From the NCBI GenBank assembly GCA_023144635.1, contig JAGLFH010000021.1, positions 93,380-157,379 of the forward strand: DNA of 64,000 nt, written 5' to 3'. Of the stretch, positions 15,855 to 24,088 are shown one piece after another; position 1 is the stretch's first letter; the number at the start of each line of letters is the position of its first letter. Both the position numbers and the translations under genes were made by a program. The notes below the pieces were generated by a model. That model worked only from the letters and a program-made list of their open reading frames with translations, made no database searches and was not told the origin of the DNA. The stretch comes from Candidatus Auribacterota bacterium. Lineage in GTDB: Bacteria > Auribacterota > JAFGBW01 > JAFGJP01.

Positions 15855-18014
15855 ATGTTACAAAAAAAAACGAATATTTTAAAGCTTTCTCTATCCATCT
15901 TGTTTTTTATCATAATTACAGCATTTTGTATCCATAAACTCTTTAACTATGATATATGGTGGCATCTAAGAACAGGAGAGTATATATTAAAAAACAGGAC
16001 AGTTCCTTTTTATGATATATTTACTTATTCAGTAGCAAATAATATATGGATAGATCTTCACTGGTTTTTTCAAATAATTGTTTATAAGATTTGGTGTATT
16101 GCAGGAAGTACAGGGCTTATTTTTGCTGTTGTAATATTTATAAATCTTTCCTTTTTTATAATATCGAGATCATTGAGCCCAAATATTTCAACTACGGTTA
16201 AATACGGGATACTTCTTATTGCCGCATTTATTCTTGAGGGTAGGTTTTTTATACGCCCTGAATTGTTCTCATATGTGTACTTATTACTCTTTTTATATGT
16301 CCTTTCAAGATCAGCTAAATATTCTAATAAGAAAATCATTTTTTTGCTTTGTTTAATTCAGCTTTTGTGGGTAAATACTCAAGGACTATTTATTTTAGGG
16401 ATATATCTTTGCTTTTGTTTCTTTTTGGAAAAACTTATTATTAAAAGAGAAAAAAAAGAGATAACTTTTGGAGCGATCTTACTTTTATTAGTGATACTTG
16501 TTTCTTTTATTAATCCTTATGGCCTAAAGGGGCTTCTTTTCCCATTAAAGCTTTTTACAAGAATTGGACCCGAAGTAAATCTTTTCCGTTTGAATATAAA
16601 TGAGTTTATGTCTCCTTTTGCTACTTCCGGATATTTATTATATAAGGTTTATGCCGGATTATTTATTGTATTGCTTATTTTATCTTTTAAAAAACACTCT
16701 TTACACAAAATCATTTTTTCAATATCTCTTTTTTTCTTATCAGTAATAGCCAACAGGAATATAAATATATTTGTTTTTGCAAGTATTCCGCTTGTTATAT
16801 CAGGTTTTGATCATTTGATGAAAAATAAGCTTAAGATTGAGTCTTTTTTGACAACAAAACTTATCAAAATATTTAGAGAATGTATTTTAACCACTTTGAT
16901 CATTGTTTATATAACATGTATTTATTGTGTAGTATCTAATAGATATTACATTAAGAAAAACAGCCTGAAGAGGTTCGGTTTTGGCATAAACAATACTTTT
17001 TATCCGAAAAAGGCAGTTGATTTCATACTTGATAATAATATTAGAGGAAGGATATTTAATGATGTTGGGACAGGTTCTTATGCGATATACAGGTTTTATC
17101 CGAGCAGAAAAGTCTATATTGACGGTAGGTTGGAAGTAATGGGTGATGAGCATTTTAATGAGCACATTGAAATGCTTTCTGATTTTAATAGACTTGAGAA
17201 TTTCGTAGAAAAGAAGAATTTCTCTGTTATCTTATTCAGATTTGATCCGAGTGGTGTGAAACTGATGTCAAGGTTCAAGAAGCTTAAGAAATGGAAGCTG
17301 GTGTATTTTTCACACTCTGGAGTAGTCTTTTTAAGAAAAGGAGAGAGAGATGACCTTAACGGAATATTAAATAAGCATTTAATCGAACTTGAGGAAAACA
17401 TAAAGAAAAGATCTCAGCTAAAATCAACAGAAAGTTCATTTTATTATAATGATCCAATGGAATACTATTATTATGGAAAAATACTCTCAGCGCTGGGCTA
17501 TACGAGGCTTTCTATACTTTATTTAATGGAAGCAATTAAGATAAATCCTGATAGTTTCTATATTCATCGTGATGCAGCAGATACTTATCTTTTGCTTAAT
17601 CAAATTGATACTGCAAATCAGTTTTATAACAGTGCAAATTTATTAAACCCAAAGGATATTAGAACATTACTGGGACTGACTCGTGTAAATATGAGAAAAC
17701 ATAATTATAAAGAAGCAAAAAAAACAGTTGATAAGGCACTTAAAATAACACCACTCGATACAACACTTCTTTATTATAAAGGAATGATATGTTTTGAGTT
17801 AAAAGATTATGTGAAAGCAAGAAATGTTTTTTTAAAAATAACAATTGTAGCGAAGAATGCTAAAATCAAAGCAGCAGCTTATTTTAATTTAGGTCTTTCT
17901 TTGAAAAAAATGGGTAAAGAAAAAGAATCTTTTGATGCTTTTAATAATGCTTTTTCCTTAGATGGATCTCTTAAAAAATCACCTCAAATCATTAATATGA
18001 ATTTAAAGTTATAA
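15855..18014 (+). CDS. GT-C-like polytopic membrane protein with C-terminal TPR domain
   Basis: A 719-residue protein. The first loop DIWWHLRTGEYIL (about 33-45) followed by PFYDIFTYS and WIDLHWFFQIIVY is the hallmark of a large uncharacterised GT-C-like membrane family found in PVC and related genomes. About ten membrane segments reach residue 360. A soluble segment (about 370-500) containing YIDGRLEVMGDEHF follows, and TPRs occupy roughly 535-715. The architecture parallels the TMTC-like proteins, suggesting glycan transfer at the outer face of the inner membrane (inference). It ends 9 bases from the convergent short pilin gene. Confidence 0.65.
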   Translation: MLQKKTNILKLSLSILFFIIITAFCIHKLFNYDIWWHLRTGEYILKNRTVPFYDIFTYSVANNIWIDLHWFFQIIVYKIWCIAGSTGLIFAVVIFINLSFFIISRSLSPNISTTVKYGILLIAAFILEGRFFIRPELFSYVYLLLFLYVLSRSAKYSNKKIIFLLCLIQLLWVNTQGLFILGIYLCFCFFLEKLIIKREKKEITFGAILLLLVILVSFINPYGLKGLLFPLKLFTRIGPEVNLFRLNINEFMSPFATSGYLLYKVYAGLFIVLLILSFKKHSLHKIIFSISLFFLSVIANRNINIFVFASIPLVISGFDHLMKNKLKIESFLTTKLIKIFRECILTTLIIVYITCIYCVVSNRYYIKKNSLKRFGFGINNTFYPKKAVDFILDNNIRGRIFNDVGTGSYAIYRFYPSRKVYIDGRLEVMGDEHFNEHIEMLSDFNRLENFVEKKNFSVILFRFDPSGVKLMSRFKKLKKWKLVYFSHSGVVFLRKGERDDLNGILNKHLIELEENIKKRSQLKSTESSFYYNDPMEYYYYGKILSALGYTRLSILYLMEAIKINPDSFYIHRDAADTYLLLNQIDTANQFYNSANLLNPKDIRTLLGLTRVNMRKHNYKEAKKTVDKALKITPLDTTLLYYKGMICFELKDYVKARNVFLKITIVAKNAKIKAAAYFNLGLSLKKMGKEKESFDAFNNAFSLDGSLKKSPQIINMNLKL

Positions 18015-18023
18015 AGAAACACT

Positions 18024-18344
18024 CTAATCAAGATCGCCAAATGTACCATGGCTATTTGCTGTTGCAGGACATGTTACATCAAGAGTGGTGTTGTTTATAT
18101 CAGGTTCACCAGATGCAGGCATTAATGTGCCATATATTGTGATAGTTATGTCTGAAGAAATCTTGTTATCTATAGTGTACTGCTGAACAGCATGTGCAAT
18201 AATGCGCATATTGTTAAAACACTTATTTTTTCTTGCAGCACTTCTGGCTTTCATAAAACCAGGAATACCGATTATCATTAATAATCCGATAATTGCAACT
18301 ACAATCATAATCTCAATTAGTGTAAAACCAAGTATTCTTTTCAT
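18024..18344 (-). CDS. Truncated pseudopilin copy, probably silent
   Basis: 106 residues. It has the prepilin cleavage and helix motif G/FTLIEIMIVVAIIGLL and is a close copy of the next gene (18433-18831), but lacks 26 in-frame residues between the LMP and ASGEP segments, including one of the two paired cysteines. Over the 88 bases from the stop to the deletion point only 2 bases differ between copies, so duplication or gene conversion is recent. There is no ribosome binding site, no sigma-54 promoter, and the copy sits beyond the terminator of its neighbour. It is best viewed as a decaying or donor copy, although the frame is intact. Confidence 0.7.
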   Translation of the reverse strand: MKRILGFTLIEIMIVVAIIGLLMIIGIPGFMKARSAARKNKCFNNMRIIAHAVQQYTIDNKISSDITITIYGTLMPASGEPDINNTTLDVTCPATANSHGTFGDLD

Positions 18345-18384
18345 ATATATATATTTACATAAAACAAAATATATTTGAACAAAA

Positions 18385-18418
18385 AAAAACGGGAAAGAAT
18401 TAATTCTTTCCCGTTTTT
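18385..18418 (-). terminator. Intrinsic terminator of the pseudopilin gene at 18433-18831
   Basis: A perfect palindrome with AACGGGAAAGAA and TTCTTTCCCGTT arms around TTAA. On the minus strand it is followed by a run of T (A run at 18381-18389 on the plus strand). It separates the full-length pilin from the truncated copy. Confidence 0.88.
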
Positions 18419-18432
18419 AATATTAACAAAAC

Positions 18433-18831
18433 TTAATCAAGATCGCCAAATGTACCATGGCTTTTTGCTGTTGCAGGACATGTTACATCAAGAGTGGTGT
18501 TGTTTACATCAGGTTCACCAGATGCAGCACCATATGTTAGATCTGCTTCAGGGCATTTCAAAAAATTTGGAACATACATATCTGGATCACGGGCATCAGT
18601 TGTAGGCATTAATGTACCATATATAGTGATTGTGCTGTCTGAAGGATAATTATTATCGATCGTATACTGCTGAACAGCATGTGCAATAACGCGCATATTG
18701 TTGTAGCAAGTATTCTTTCTGGCATTGTCTCTAGCTTTAATAAAGCCAGGAACACCTATTGCTACCAGCAAACCAATGATCGCAACAACGATCATTATTT
18801 CTACAAGTGTAAAACCTTTCATCCTTCTCAT
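18433..18831 (-). CDS. Type IV pilin-like / general secretion pseudopilin
   Basis: 132 residues with a short basic leader (MRRMKG), cleavage before FTLVE, and the hydrophobic N-terminal helix IMIVVAIIGLLVAIGVPGF. The C-terminal globular part has paired cysteines (LKCPEADLTYG and DVTCPATAKSHGTFG) likely to form a disulfide loop. This layout is typical of small pseudopilins in Omnitrophota and Lentisphaerae-like genomes. AAAGGAGG lies just upstream of the ATG, and a sigma-54 promoter match lies about 50 bases further up (18881-18894). A strong terminator follows. Probably a pilus subunit or minor pilin assembled by the PilB/PilC machinery encoded nearby. Confidence 0.88.
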   Translation of the reverse strand: MRRMKGFTLVEIMIVVAIIGLLVAIGVPGFIKARDNARKNTCYNNMRVIAHAVQQYTIDNNYPSDSTITIYGTLMPTTDARDPDMYVPNFLKCPEADLTYGAASGEPDVNNTTLDVTCPATAKSHGTFGDLD

Positions 18832-18880
18832 ACTACTCCTCCTTTGTATTGGGTTTTCATTCTGATTTAATTTATACTAT

Positions 18881-18894
18881 GCAAAAATAATGCC
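18881..18894 (-). promoter_or_regulatory. Sigma-54 (-24/-12) promoter of the pseudopilin gene
   Basis: On the minus strand, GGCATTATTTTTGC has the invariant GG (18893-18894) and GC (18881-18882) separated by exactly 10 bases, with TTGCAT matching the -12 element. The predicted transcript start near 18869 leaves a leader of about 38 bases containing AAAGGAGG. Confidence 0.62.
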
Positions 18895-19022
18895 TTATTT
18901 GAAATTAATTAAACATTAAATGATAAATGTATATAACATATTGCAATAAGCTGATATAAAAATAGTAGTAAAGTGAATGTCATGAAAAGAAGTAATAAAT
19001 TGTGGCATATTTATTAATAATA

Positions 19023-19061
19023 TTTAACAAAAATGTTAATGCGATTAACATTTTTGTTAAA
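19023..19061 (-). terminator. AT-rich terminator-like hairpin after the pseudopilin gene 19086-19472
   Basis: A perfect 18-bp inverted repeat (TTTAACAAAAATGTTAAT, loop GCG, then its complement) lies 25 bases past the stop codon on the minus strand. The stem has few G-C pairs and the following tract is AT-rich rather than a clean T run, so efficiency is uncertain. Confidence 0.65.
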
Positions 19062-19085
19062 AAGCAATACAGCTCTAATTTGGTA

Positions 19086-19472
19086 TTAGTAATTGTATGT
19101 ACCATGATTTTTGTCTGCCTCGGCTACCGGGCATGTAACATTTAGGTTTGTGTTATTTACGAAATTATCATATGTTGTTTCAGACCTTGGACATGTAAGA
19201 TACTGTGGTATATAAAGAGACATGTCTTTTGTCTCTGTTGTAGGCATAATGAAGTCATTATACAGGGTCACGTTTGTATTTGAAGCTATATTTAAATCCA
19301 ATGAATATTGCTGTACTGCTTCAGTAATAATTCGCATATTTGTATGACATCTACTTCTTCTGGCAGTATCTCTTACTCTTATAAATGCAGGCATACCTAA
19401 AGCTGTAAGCAAACTCATTATTGCGATCACGATCATTATTTCAACTAATGTGAATCCTTTGTAATGTTTCAT
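19086..19472 (-). CDS. Type IV pilin-like / general secretion pseudopilin
   Basis: 128 residues: leader MKHYKG, cleavage before FTLVE, hydrophobic helix IMIVIAIMSLLTALGMPAF. It is paralogous to the 18433-18831 protein along its length (RCHTNMRIITEAVQQYSLD; LTCPRSETTY; VTCPVAEADKNHGTY), with the same two conserved cysteine segments. AAAGAGG precedes the ATG. A very good sigma-54 promoter match sits 30-45 bases upstream (19502-19515). It is transcribed as a single gene and followed by an 18-bp hairpin. Confidence 0.88.
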   Translation of the reverse strand: MKHYKGFTLVEIMIVIAIMSLLTALGMPAFIRVRDTARRSRCHTNMRIITEAVQQYSLDLNIASNTNVTLYNDFIMPTTETKDMSLYIPQYLTCPRSETTYDNFVNNTNLNVTCPVAEADKNHGTYNY

Positions 19473-19501
19473 ATCGGCCTCTTTATTCTAGGTTTATTTA
19501 C

Positions 19502-19515
19502 GCATTTATTGTGCC
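19502..19515 (-). promoter_or_regulatory. Sigma-54 (-24/-12) promoter of the pseudopilin gene at 19086-19472
   Basis: On the minus strand, GGCACAATAAATGC has GG (19514-19515) and GC (19502-19503) 10 bases apart, and GGCAC matches the -24 consensus fully. It is nearly identical to the element before the pilin at 63847. The predicted start near 19491 leaves a leader of about 19 bases with a ribosome binding site. Confidence 0.72.
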
Positions 19516-19618
19516 GATATTTAATATGAATATTGCATAAACACAAAAGAAAAATCATATAATAATTTTATAACCATTTATTTTAAAAAAGAGATGATTT
19601 TTCACTTGTGTTTACATG

Positions 19619-19760
19619 AAGCTAACTGATTGTGCAGCATCTGTTTTGTCGTCATCCATTAGCAGTATATCTGGATCCCGGATCAGAGTCCGGGATGACG
19701 ACGATGCGTGATGTATTGCATTTACAACACACTCAATTCGTGAAATATTCAGGTTAGCTT
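19619..19760. repeat. Intergenic inverted-repeat element with CCCGGA/TCCGGG core
   Basis: An outer AAGCTAAC (19619-19626) / GTTAGCTT (19753-19760) pair encloses GTCGTCATCC (19648-19657) / GGATGACGAC (19693-19702) and the core ATCCCGGA (19675-19682) / TCCGGGAT (19689-19696). The GC-rich core contrasts with the AT-rich surroundings. The GGATCCCGGATC..GTCCGGGATGAC sentence is, from memory, a dispersed repeat in many bacterial genomes. The rest of the 19473-19825 gap holds only the pilin promoter. Confidence 0.6.
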
Positions 19761-19825
19761 TTATTTTTTACAAAGTTATTGAAAATAAAAAAAGTAAAGT
19801 GGCGGTATCTTACTAGACATATGTC

Positions 19826-21193
19826 TTAGAGGCTATATTTATCTATTTTTCTATAAAGGCTCATAAGTGTAATATCAAGAATATTTGCTGCTTTCTTTTT
19901 ATCACCCGAGCAGTTTTCCAGTATTTTTATCAAATATTTCTTTTCCTGAATATTTAAATATTTTTTTAAAGGCTGAGATTTTCCTGCTGTCTCATCAATA
20001 TCTGAATCAGATAAAAATGACATTTTACTTTTAAAGAAATTTTCAGGAAACATATCAGGTGTTATTTTGTCTTTAGGACAAAGAACCTTTAATCGTTCTA
20101 TTACATTTTCAAGCTCTCTTATATTTCCGGGCCAGTCATAATCTATTAAAAGTTTCATGGCCTCAGGTGCTATTATGTAAACTTGTGAATTATCCCCGGA
20201 TTTTAAAAAATGTTCTGCCAAATAAGGAATATCCTCTTTTCTTTCTCTAAGAGGAGGAAGGTTAACAGGAACAACATTTAAGCGGTAGTATAGATCTTCG
20301 CGAAAAGCTTTTTCTCTTACTAATTCTTCAAGATTTTCGTTTGATGCTGCAACAACTCTTACATTTATTTTATTTACTTTTGTATCACCTACCATTCGTA
20401 CTTCTTTTTCCTGAATTACTCTTAAAAGCTTTACCTGAAGATTGAGAGGCATTGAAGAAATCTCATCGAGAAAGATTGTTCCCTTATCTGCTTCTTGAAA
20501 AAGACCGTTTTTATCACTTATTGCGCCTGTAAAAGAACCCTTTTTATGACCAAAAAGCTCGCTTTCAAGAAGAGTTTCAGGAATGGCAGCACAGTTTACT
20601 ACAACAAAGGCATTTTTGTTTTTTGGACTTATATCATGAATACATCTGGCAACAAGTTCCTTTCCCGTTCCACTCTCTCCTGTTATTAATACGGTAGTAT
20701 CACGTATTGCAACCAGTTCTATTAGATTGTAAACTTTTTTCATCTTAAGAGATCTTCCGATTATATTATGAAAGCATCCTAGCTCAAGCTTACCTTTTAA
20801 ACGTCTGTTTTCTTCTAATGTTTTACGAAGTTCAATACCTCGCTTTACAAGAAAGCGTAAGTGATCCATTTTAAAAGGTTTTTCTACATAATCAAAAGCT
20901 CCCAACTTCATTGCAATCTGAGCATTTTCTTTGCTTGAATATGCTGTTATAAGTATGACGACAAGATCTGGATCTATTCTTTTAGCTTCCTTTAAAAGGT
21001 CTATTCCATCGATAGGAGACATTTTTATGTCCGATATCATAACAGAAGCGGTGTTTGAAGAAAGAAAATCAAGAGCTTCTTTTGCATTAGAAAAAGTGTT
21101 TATATTGTAATCTATTTTTTCTAATTGTGCAGATATGACTGTTCTTATACTTTCTTCATCATCTACTACTATAATGGTCAGTCTATTTTCCAA
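19826..21193 (-). CDS. pilR: Sigma-54-dependent response regulator, PilR/NtrC type
   Basis: 455 residues with three domains: a receiver (phospho-acceptor D55, conserved K105), an AAA+ sigma-54 interaction domain (Walker A GESGTGKE at 172-179, GSFTGA loop at 219-224, Walker B FLDEI at 241-245, an R-finger region LREDLYYRLNV-like), and a C-terminal Fis-type helix-turn-helix (about 415-455). The GAFTGA loop has Ser in place of Ala, a tolerated variant. It lies 21 bases after the sensor kinase gene, last in the pilus operon. Pilin genes next door carry sigma-54 promoter matches, which makes PilR the natural name; the target set is inferred. Confidence 0.88.
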   Translation of the reverse strand: MENRLTIIVVDDEESIRTVISAQLEKIDYNINTFSNAKEALDFLSSNTASVMISDIKMSPIDGIDLLKEAKRIDPDLVVILITAYSSKENAQIAMKLGAFDYVEKPFKMDHLRFLVKRGIELRKTLEENRRLKGKLELGCFHNIIGRSLKMKKVYNLIELVAIRDTTVLITGESGTGKELVARCIHDISPKNKNAFVVVNCAAIPETLLESELFGHKKGSFTGAISDKNGLFQEADKGTIFLDEISSMPLNLQVKLLRVIQEKEVRMVGDTKVNKINVRVVAASNENLEELVREKAFREDLYYRLNVVPVNLPPLRERKEDIPYLAEHFLKSGDNSQVYIIAPEAMKLLIDYDWPGNIRELENVIERLKVLCPKDKITPDMFPENFFKSKMSFLSDSDIDETAGKSQPLKKYLNIQEKKYLIKILENCSGDKKKAANILDITLMSLYRKIDKYSL

Positions 21194-21214
21194 AAAAACT
21201 CCTTGGTTTGATAA

Positions 21215-22852
21215 TTATGATGTTATAGGAAGGTCAATTATGACAACGCAGCCTTTTTCTGCTTCAGATTCAAGACAAATATGCCATCCGTGTTTTGCTA
21301 TGATTTTTTTAACCACAGTCAATCCCAGGCCGATACCTTTTTCTTTGGATGTATAGAAGGGCTGAAATATTCTTTCTGAGAGTTCTTTTTTAAATCCTTT
21401 TCCAGTATCTTTTATTGCTATTTTTAAAAAATTATTATTATCTTTCTTATAAGATTTTGCCTCTAGTGTTAGAGTTCCGCCATCGGTCATTGATTGAACA
21501 GCATTTAGTATTAAATTGAAAAAGACCTGCTTGATCTGCTTATCATCAAGGAAAGCAAAATAAATCTCTTTAGAATTATATTTTCTATCAATAAGGATAT
21601 TATCTTTAAAGTCCTGAGCATTTTTTATAAGTGAAAGAACTTCGTCAAGAATCCTTAAAATTTCTTTTCTTTCTTTTTTTAGCATTGTTTCCCCTGTGAA
21701 AGCAAGAAATTCTCCAAGTGTGCGCGAGAGACGTTCTGATTCTTTAAAAATTACATTTATAAGTTCTTGGTCTCTTTTAGTTGCAAATGTGCCGCTTTCC
21801 TTCAAGACTTCTATGGAGCCGCAGATCGATGTAAGAGGGTTTTTGAGCTCATGTGCCATTATTGCTGCCAGTTCTCCTATAGCTTCAAGCTTGTTTTTAA
21901 TTTTTAATTTTTCTTCAAGATTTTTAATGTCTGAAATGTCTCGAAAAACCATGGTTTTTCCGACGGTTTCATCACTTTCATTTTTTAATTCAGAAAGGCT
22001 AAACCCTATTATTTTTGTCTGACCGCTTTTAGTCTCTATTGTTAATTCAACACCTCTTATGGATTTAGCTTGCTTGATTATTTCAAGATTTACCATGTCC
22101 TTGCTTCCAAAAAATATAAAATGCCAGTCTCTACCGAGTAGGTCTTCATTGCTAAATCCAAGTATCTCACTTGCAGCTTTGTTTGAATAAACTATCCTAT
22201 TATTATTGCTTATAGTTATAAGTCCGCTTTTTATTTGAAAGAGAATATTATCAGAAAGATGCTTAAACCTTGCAAGTTCATCACTTTTCTGTGTTATACG
22301 TGTATTAAGCACAGAAGCAAGATATCCGATACCTATAAAAACAATAATTCTGACATATATCATATAATAGAAAAAATTTATTGGATTTATTTCCATCTTA
22401 TAACTGGCTTGTAAAAAATCAGGCATCCATTGGTAAAATTCCAGCACAGAAGCTATTACATATAAAATAGCAGCAGAAATGCTGTATATGACTACATCTT
22501 TCGCTGATACAAGAAAAGCAGAAGAAATGATCGACATAAGAGGAAGGTATATGAATGGAGAATTTGAATTCAGACCTCCGGAATAATGGATGATCGCTAT
22601 TTCTATTATAAGCTCAGTATAAAGTAGAAGCTTTGCATGGAGAGAGGGAGATAAAAGTTTTTTTTGCAGTATTATCAGCCATGAAATATATAATATAAAA
22701 AGAAGGGCTACTAGAAAATAAAAAGGTATCCAGATCTCTTCTGATTGCTGTATCTTTAAGACGGATGCTCCGACTATTAGTATAGCAAATCCGAGAACTA
22801 TTCTAATAAGTATCAGATACTTAAATTTTTTATAATCTTCAGTATTTCTCAT
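21215..22852 (-). CDS. pilS: PAS-domain sensor histidine kinase, PilS-like
   Basis: 545 residues. About six hydrophobic segments occupy residues 15-185, as in PilS/NtrB-type kinases that sense within the membrane. A PAS domain follows (about 195-310), then HisKA with phospho-acceptor H334 in MAHELKNPL, and HATPase_c with DTGKGF and GIGLGLTVVKKI motifs. Partner of the downstream PilR-like regulator, with which it is co-transcribed. Its ATG overlaps the pilC stop codon by one base (TGATG), so translation is coupled to the pilus assembly genes. The signal sensed is unknown; Pseudomonas PilS senses pilin in the membrane. Confidence 0.85.
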   Translation of the reverse strand: MRNTEDYKKFKYLILIRIVLGFAILIVGASVLKIQQSEEIWIPFYFLVALLFILYISWLIILQKKLLSPSLHAKLLLYTELIIEIAIIHYSGGLNSNSPFIYLPLMSIISSAFLVSAKDVVIYSISAAILYVIASVLEFYQWMPDFLQASYKMEINPINFFYYMIYVRIIVFIGIGYLASVLNTRITQKSDELARFKHLSDNILFQIKSGLITISNNNRIVYSNKAASEILGFSNEDLLGRDWHFIFFGSKDMVNLEIIKQAKSIRGVELTIETKSGQTKIIGFSLSELKNESDETVGKTMVFRDISDIKNLEEKLKIKNKLEAIGELAAIMAHELKNPLTSICGSIEVLKESGTFATKRDQELINVIFKESERLSRTLGEFLAFTGETMLKKERKEILRILDEVLSLIKNAQDFKDNILIDRKYNSKEIYFAFLDDKQIKQVFFNLILNAVQSMTDGGTLTLEAKSYKKDNNNFLKIAIKDTGKGFKKELSERIFQPFYTSKEKGIGLGLTVVKKIIAKHGWHICLESEAEKGCVVIIDLPITS

Positions 22853-24054
22853 CAGGCATTTACAATACTTGAAAGCTTAAATATAGGCATAAACATACAA
22901 ATTACAATTCCACCTACGACTATACCCAGGAAAGCGATTAAAAGTGGCTCAATGATAGATGTTAGGCCATTAACTGCTGCATTTACTTCATCATCATAAA
23001 ACTGAGCGATCTTTTCAAGCATAAGATCGAGCTTACCTGTTTTTTCTCCTACACCTATCATTCTTACTACCATTGAAGGAAAAATTTTTGCTTCTCCTAG
23101 AGGCTCGGCAACACCTTCTCCTGCTGATATCTTAACTGATGCGTTACGGATTGCAGTTTCGACAACAGCGTTTCCGGCGACAGATTCAACAACTTCTAAA
23201 GAGTTTAGTAAAGGCACACCGCTTTTTATAAGAACGCCAAGTGTTTTTGTGAACCTAGAAATAACTACTTTCTTTAATATTGTTCCGAATATAGGCATTC
23301 GCAATATAAAGGAATCACACTGATAGCGTCCGATAGGTGTTTTAGCCCATGCACGGACAGCAAAGATAGCAGCTATTAAACCGACAAAAACATATACAAA
23401 ATAATCTCTTAATAGATGACTTACATTAATTAAAAATTGGGTAGGGGCAGGAAGTTTTGCGCCAAAACTTTCAAAGACTTCTTCAAACACAGGAACTACT
23501 TTCATTAGAAGGACTACAGTTATAAGAACTGCCATAGCGCTAACTACGGCTGGATAGATCATTGCTGATTTTACTTTTCGTCGTAGGGCATTTGCTTCTT
23601 CAAGATATGTTGCAACTCGCTCAAGAATCTCTGCAAACATACCGGAGGCTTCTCCTACACGGATCATGCTGACATATAACTTGGTAAAGACTTTTGGATA
23701 TTCTATCATTGCTTCTGAAAGAGAAGCACCGCTTTCAACTTTTGTCTGTACTTCTTTTATGACTGTTTTAAAAGAAAGATTATCTGTTTGTTCCTCCTGA
23801 ATAACTAGGGCCTGCAAAAGAGGAAGTCCTGCACTTATCATGGTAGAAAGCTGTCTTGTGAAAACAACAAGTTCATCTGATTTTACTTTTTTTCTGGTCT
23901 GTTTTATAGGAGCTTTTCTTGCTCTTTCGACAGAAATTATCATTAGGCTTTTTTTCTTCAGCTCTTCAATAACATCGCCTTCGTTGCGTGCATCCATAAA
24001 CCCCTGAATAGATCGTCCATCAGGTGCTTTTACGGTATATTTATATTTTGGCAT
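22852..24054 (-). CDS. pilC: Type IV pilus inner-membrane platform protein PilC
   Basis: 400 residues, the usual PilC/GspF length. It has two copies of the T2SSF domain (about 70-190 and 270-395), each with its membrane segments, and the conserved FTRQLSTMISAGLPLLQAL motif at the start of the first domain. An N-terminal cytoplasmic segment YKYTVKAPDGRSIQG is typical. PilC couples the PilB/PilT ATPases to pilin insertion. It is located 34 bases after pilB and overlaps pilS by one base in the same operon. Confidence 0.95.
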   Translation of the reverse strand: MPKYKYTVKAPDGRSIQGFMDARNEGDVIEELKKKSLMIISVERARKAPIKQTRKKVKSDELVVFTRQLSTMISAGLPLLQALVIQEEQTDNLSFKTVIKEVQTKVESGASLSEAMIEYPKVFTKLYVSMIRVGEASGMFAEILERVATYLEEANALRRKVKSAMIYPAVVSAMAVLITVVLLMKVVPVFEEVFESFGAKLPAPTQFLINVSHLLRDYFVYVFVGLIAAIFAVRAWAKTPIGRYQCDSFILRMPIFGTILKKVVISRFTKTLGVLIKSGVPLLNSLEVVESVAGNAVVETAIRNASVKISAGEGVAEPLGEAKIFPSMVVRMIGVGEKTGKLDLMLEKIAQFYDDEVNAAVNGLTSIIEPLLIAFLGIVVGGIVICMFMPIFKLSSIVNA

Positions 24055-24088
24055 ACTTGGTTCTCCTTTTTAAGCCATTAAATGATAA

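Noticed and set aside
18375..18870. Plus-strand open frames opposite the pseudopilin gene
   Set aside because: They lie antisense to a convincing pilin with ribosome binding site and promoter, have no start signals of their own and encode low-complexity His/Gln-rich sequence.
19809..19825. AGACATATGTCT palindrome just past the pilR stop
   Set aside because: A 12-base perfect palindrome of AT-rich type is expected by chance in this composition and has no T tract to act as terminator.
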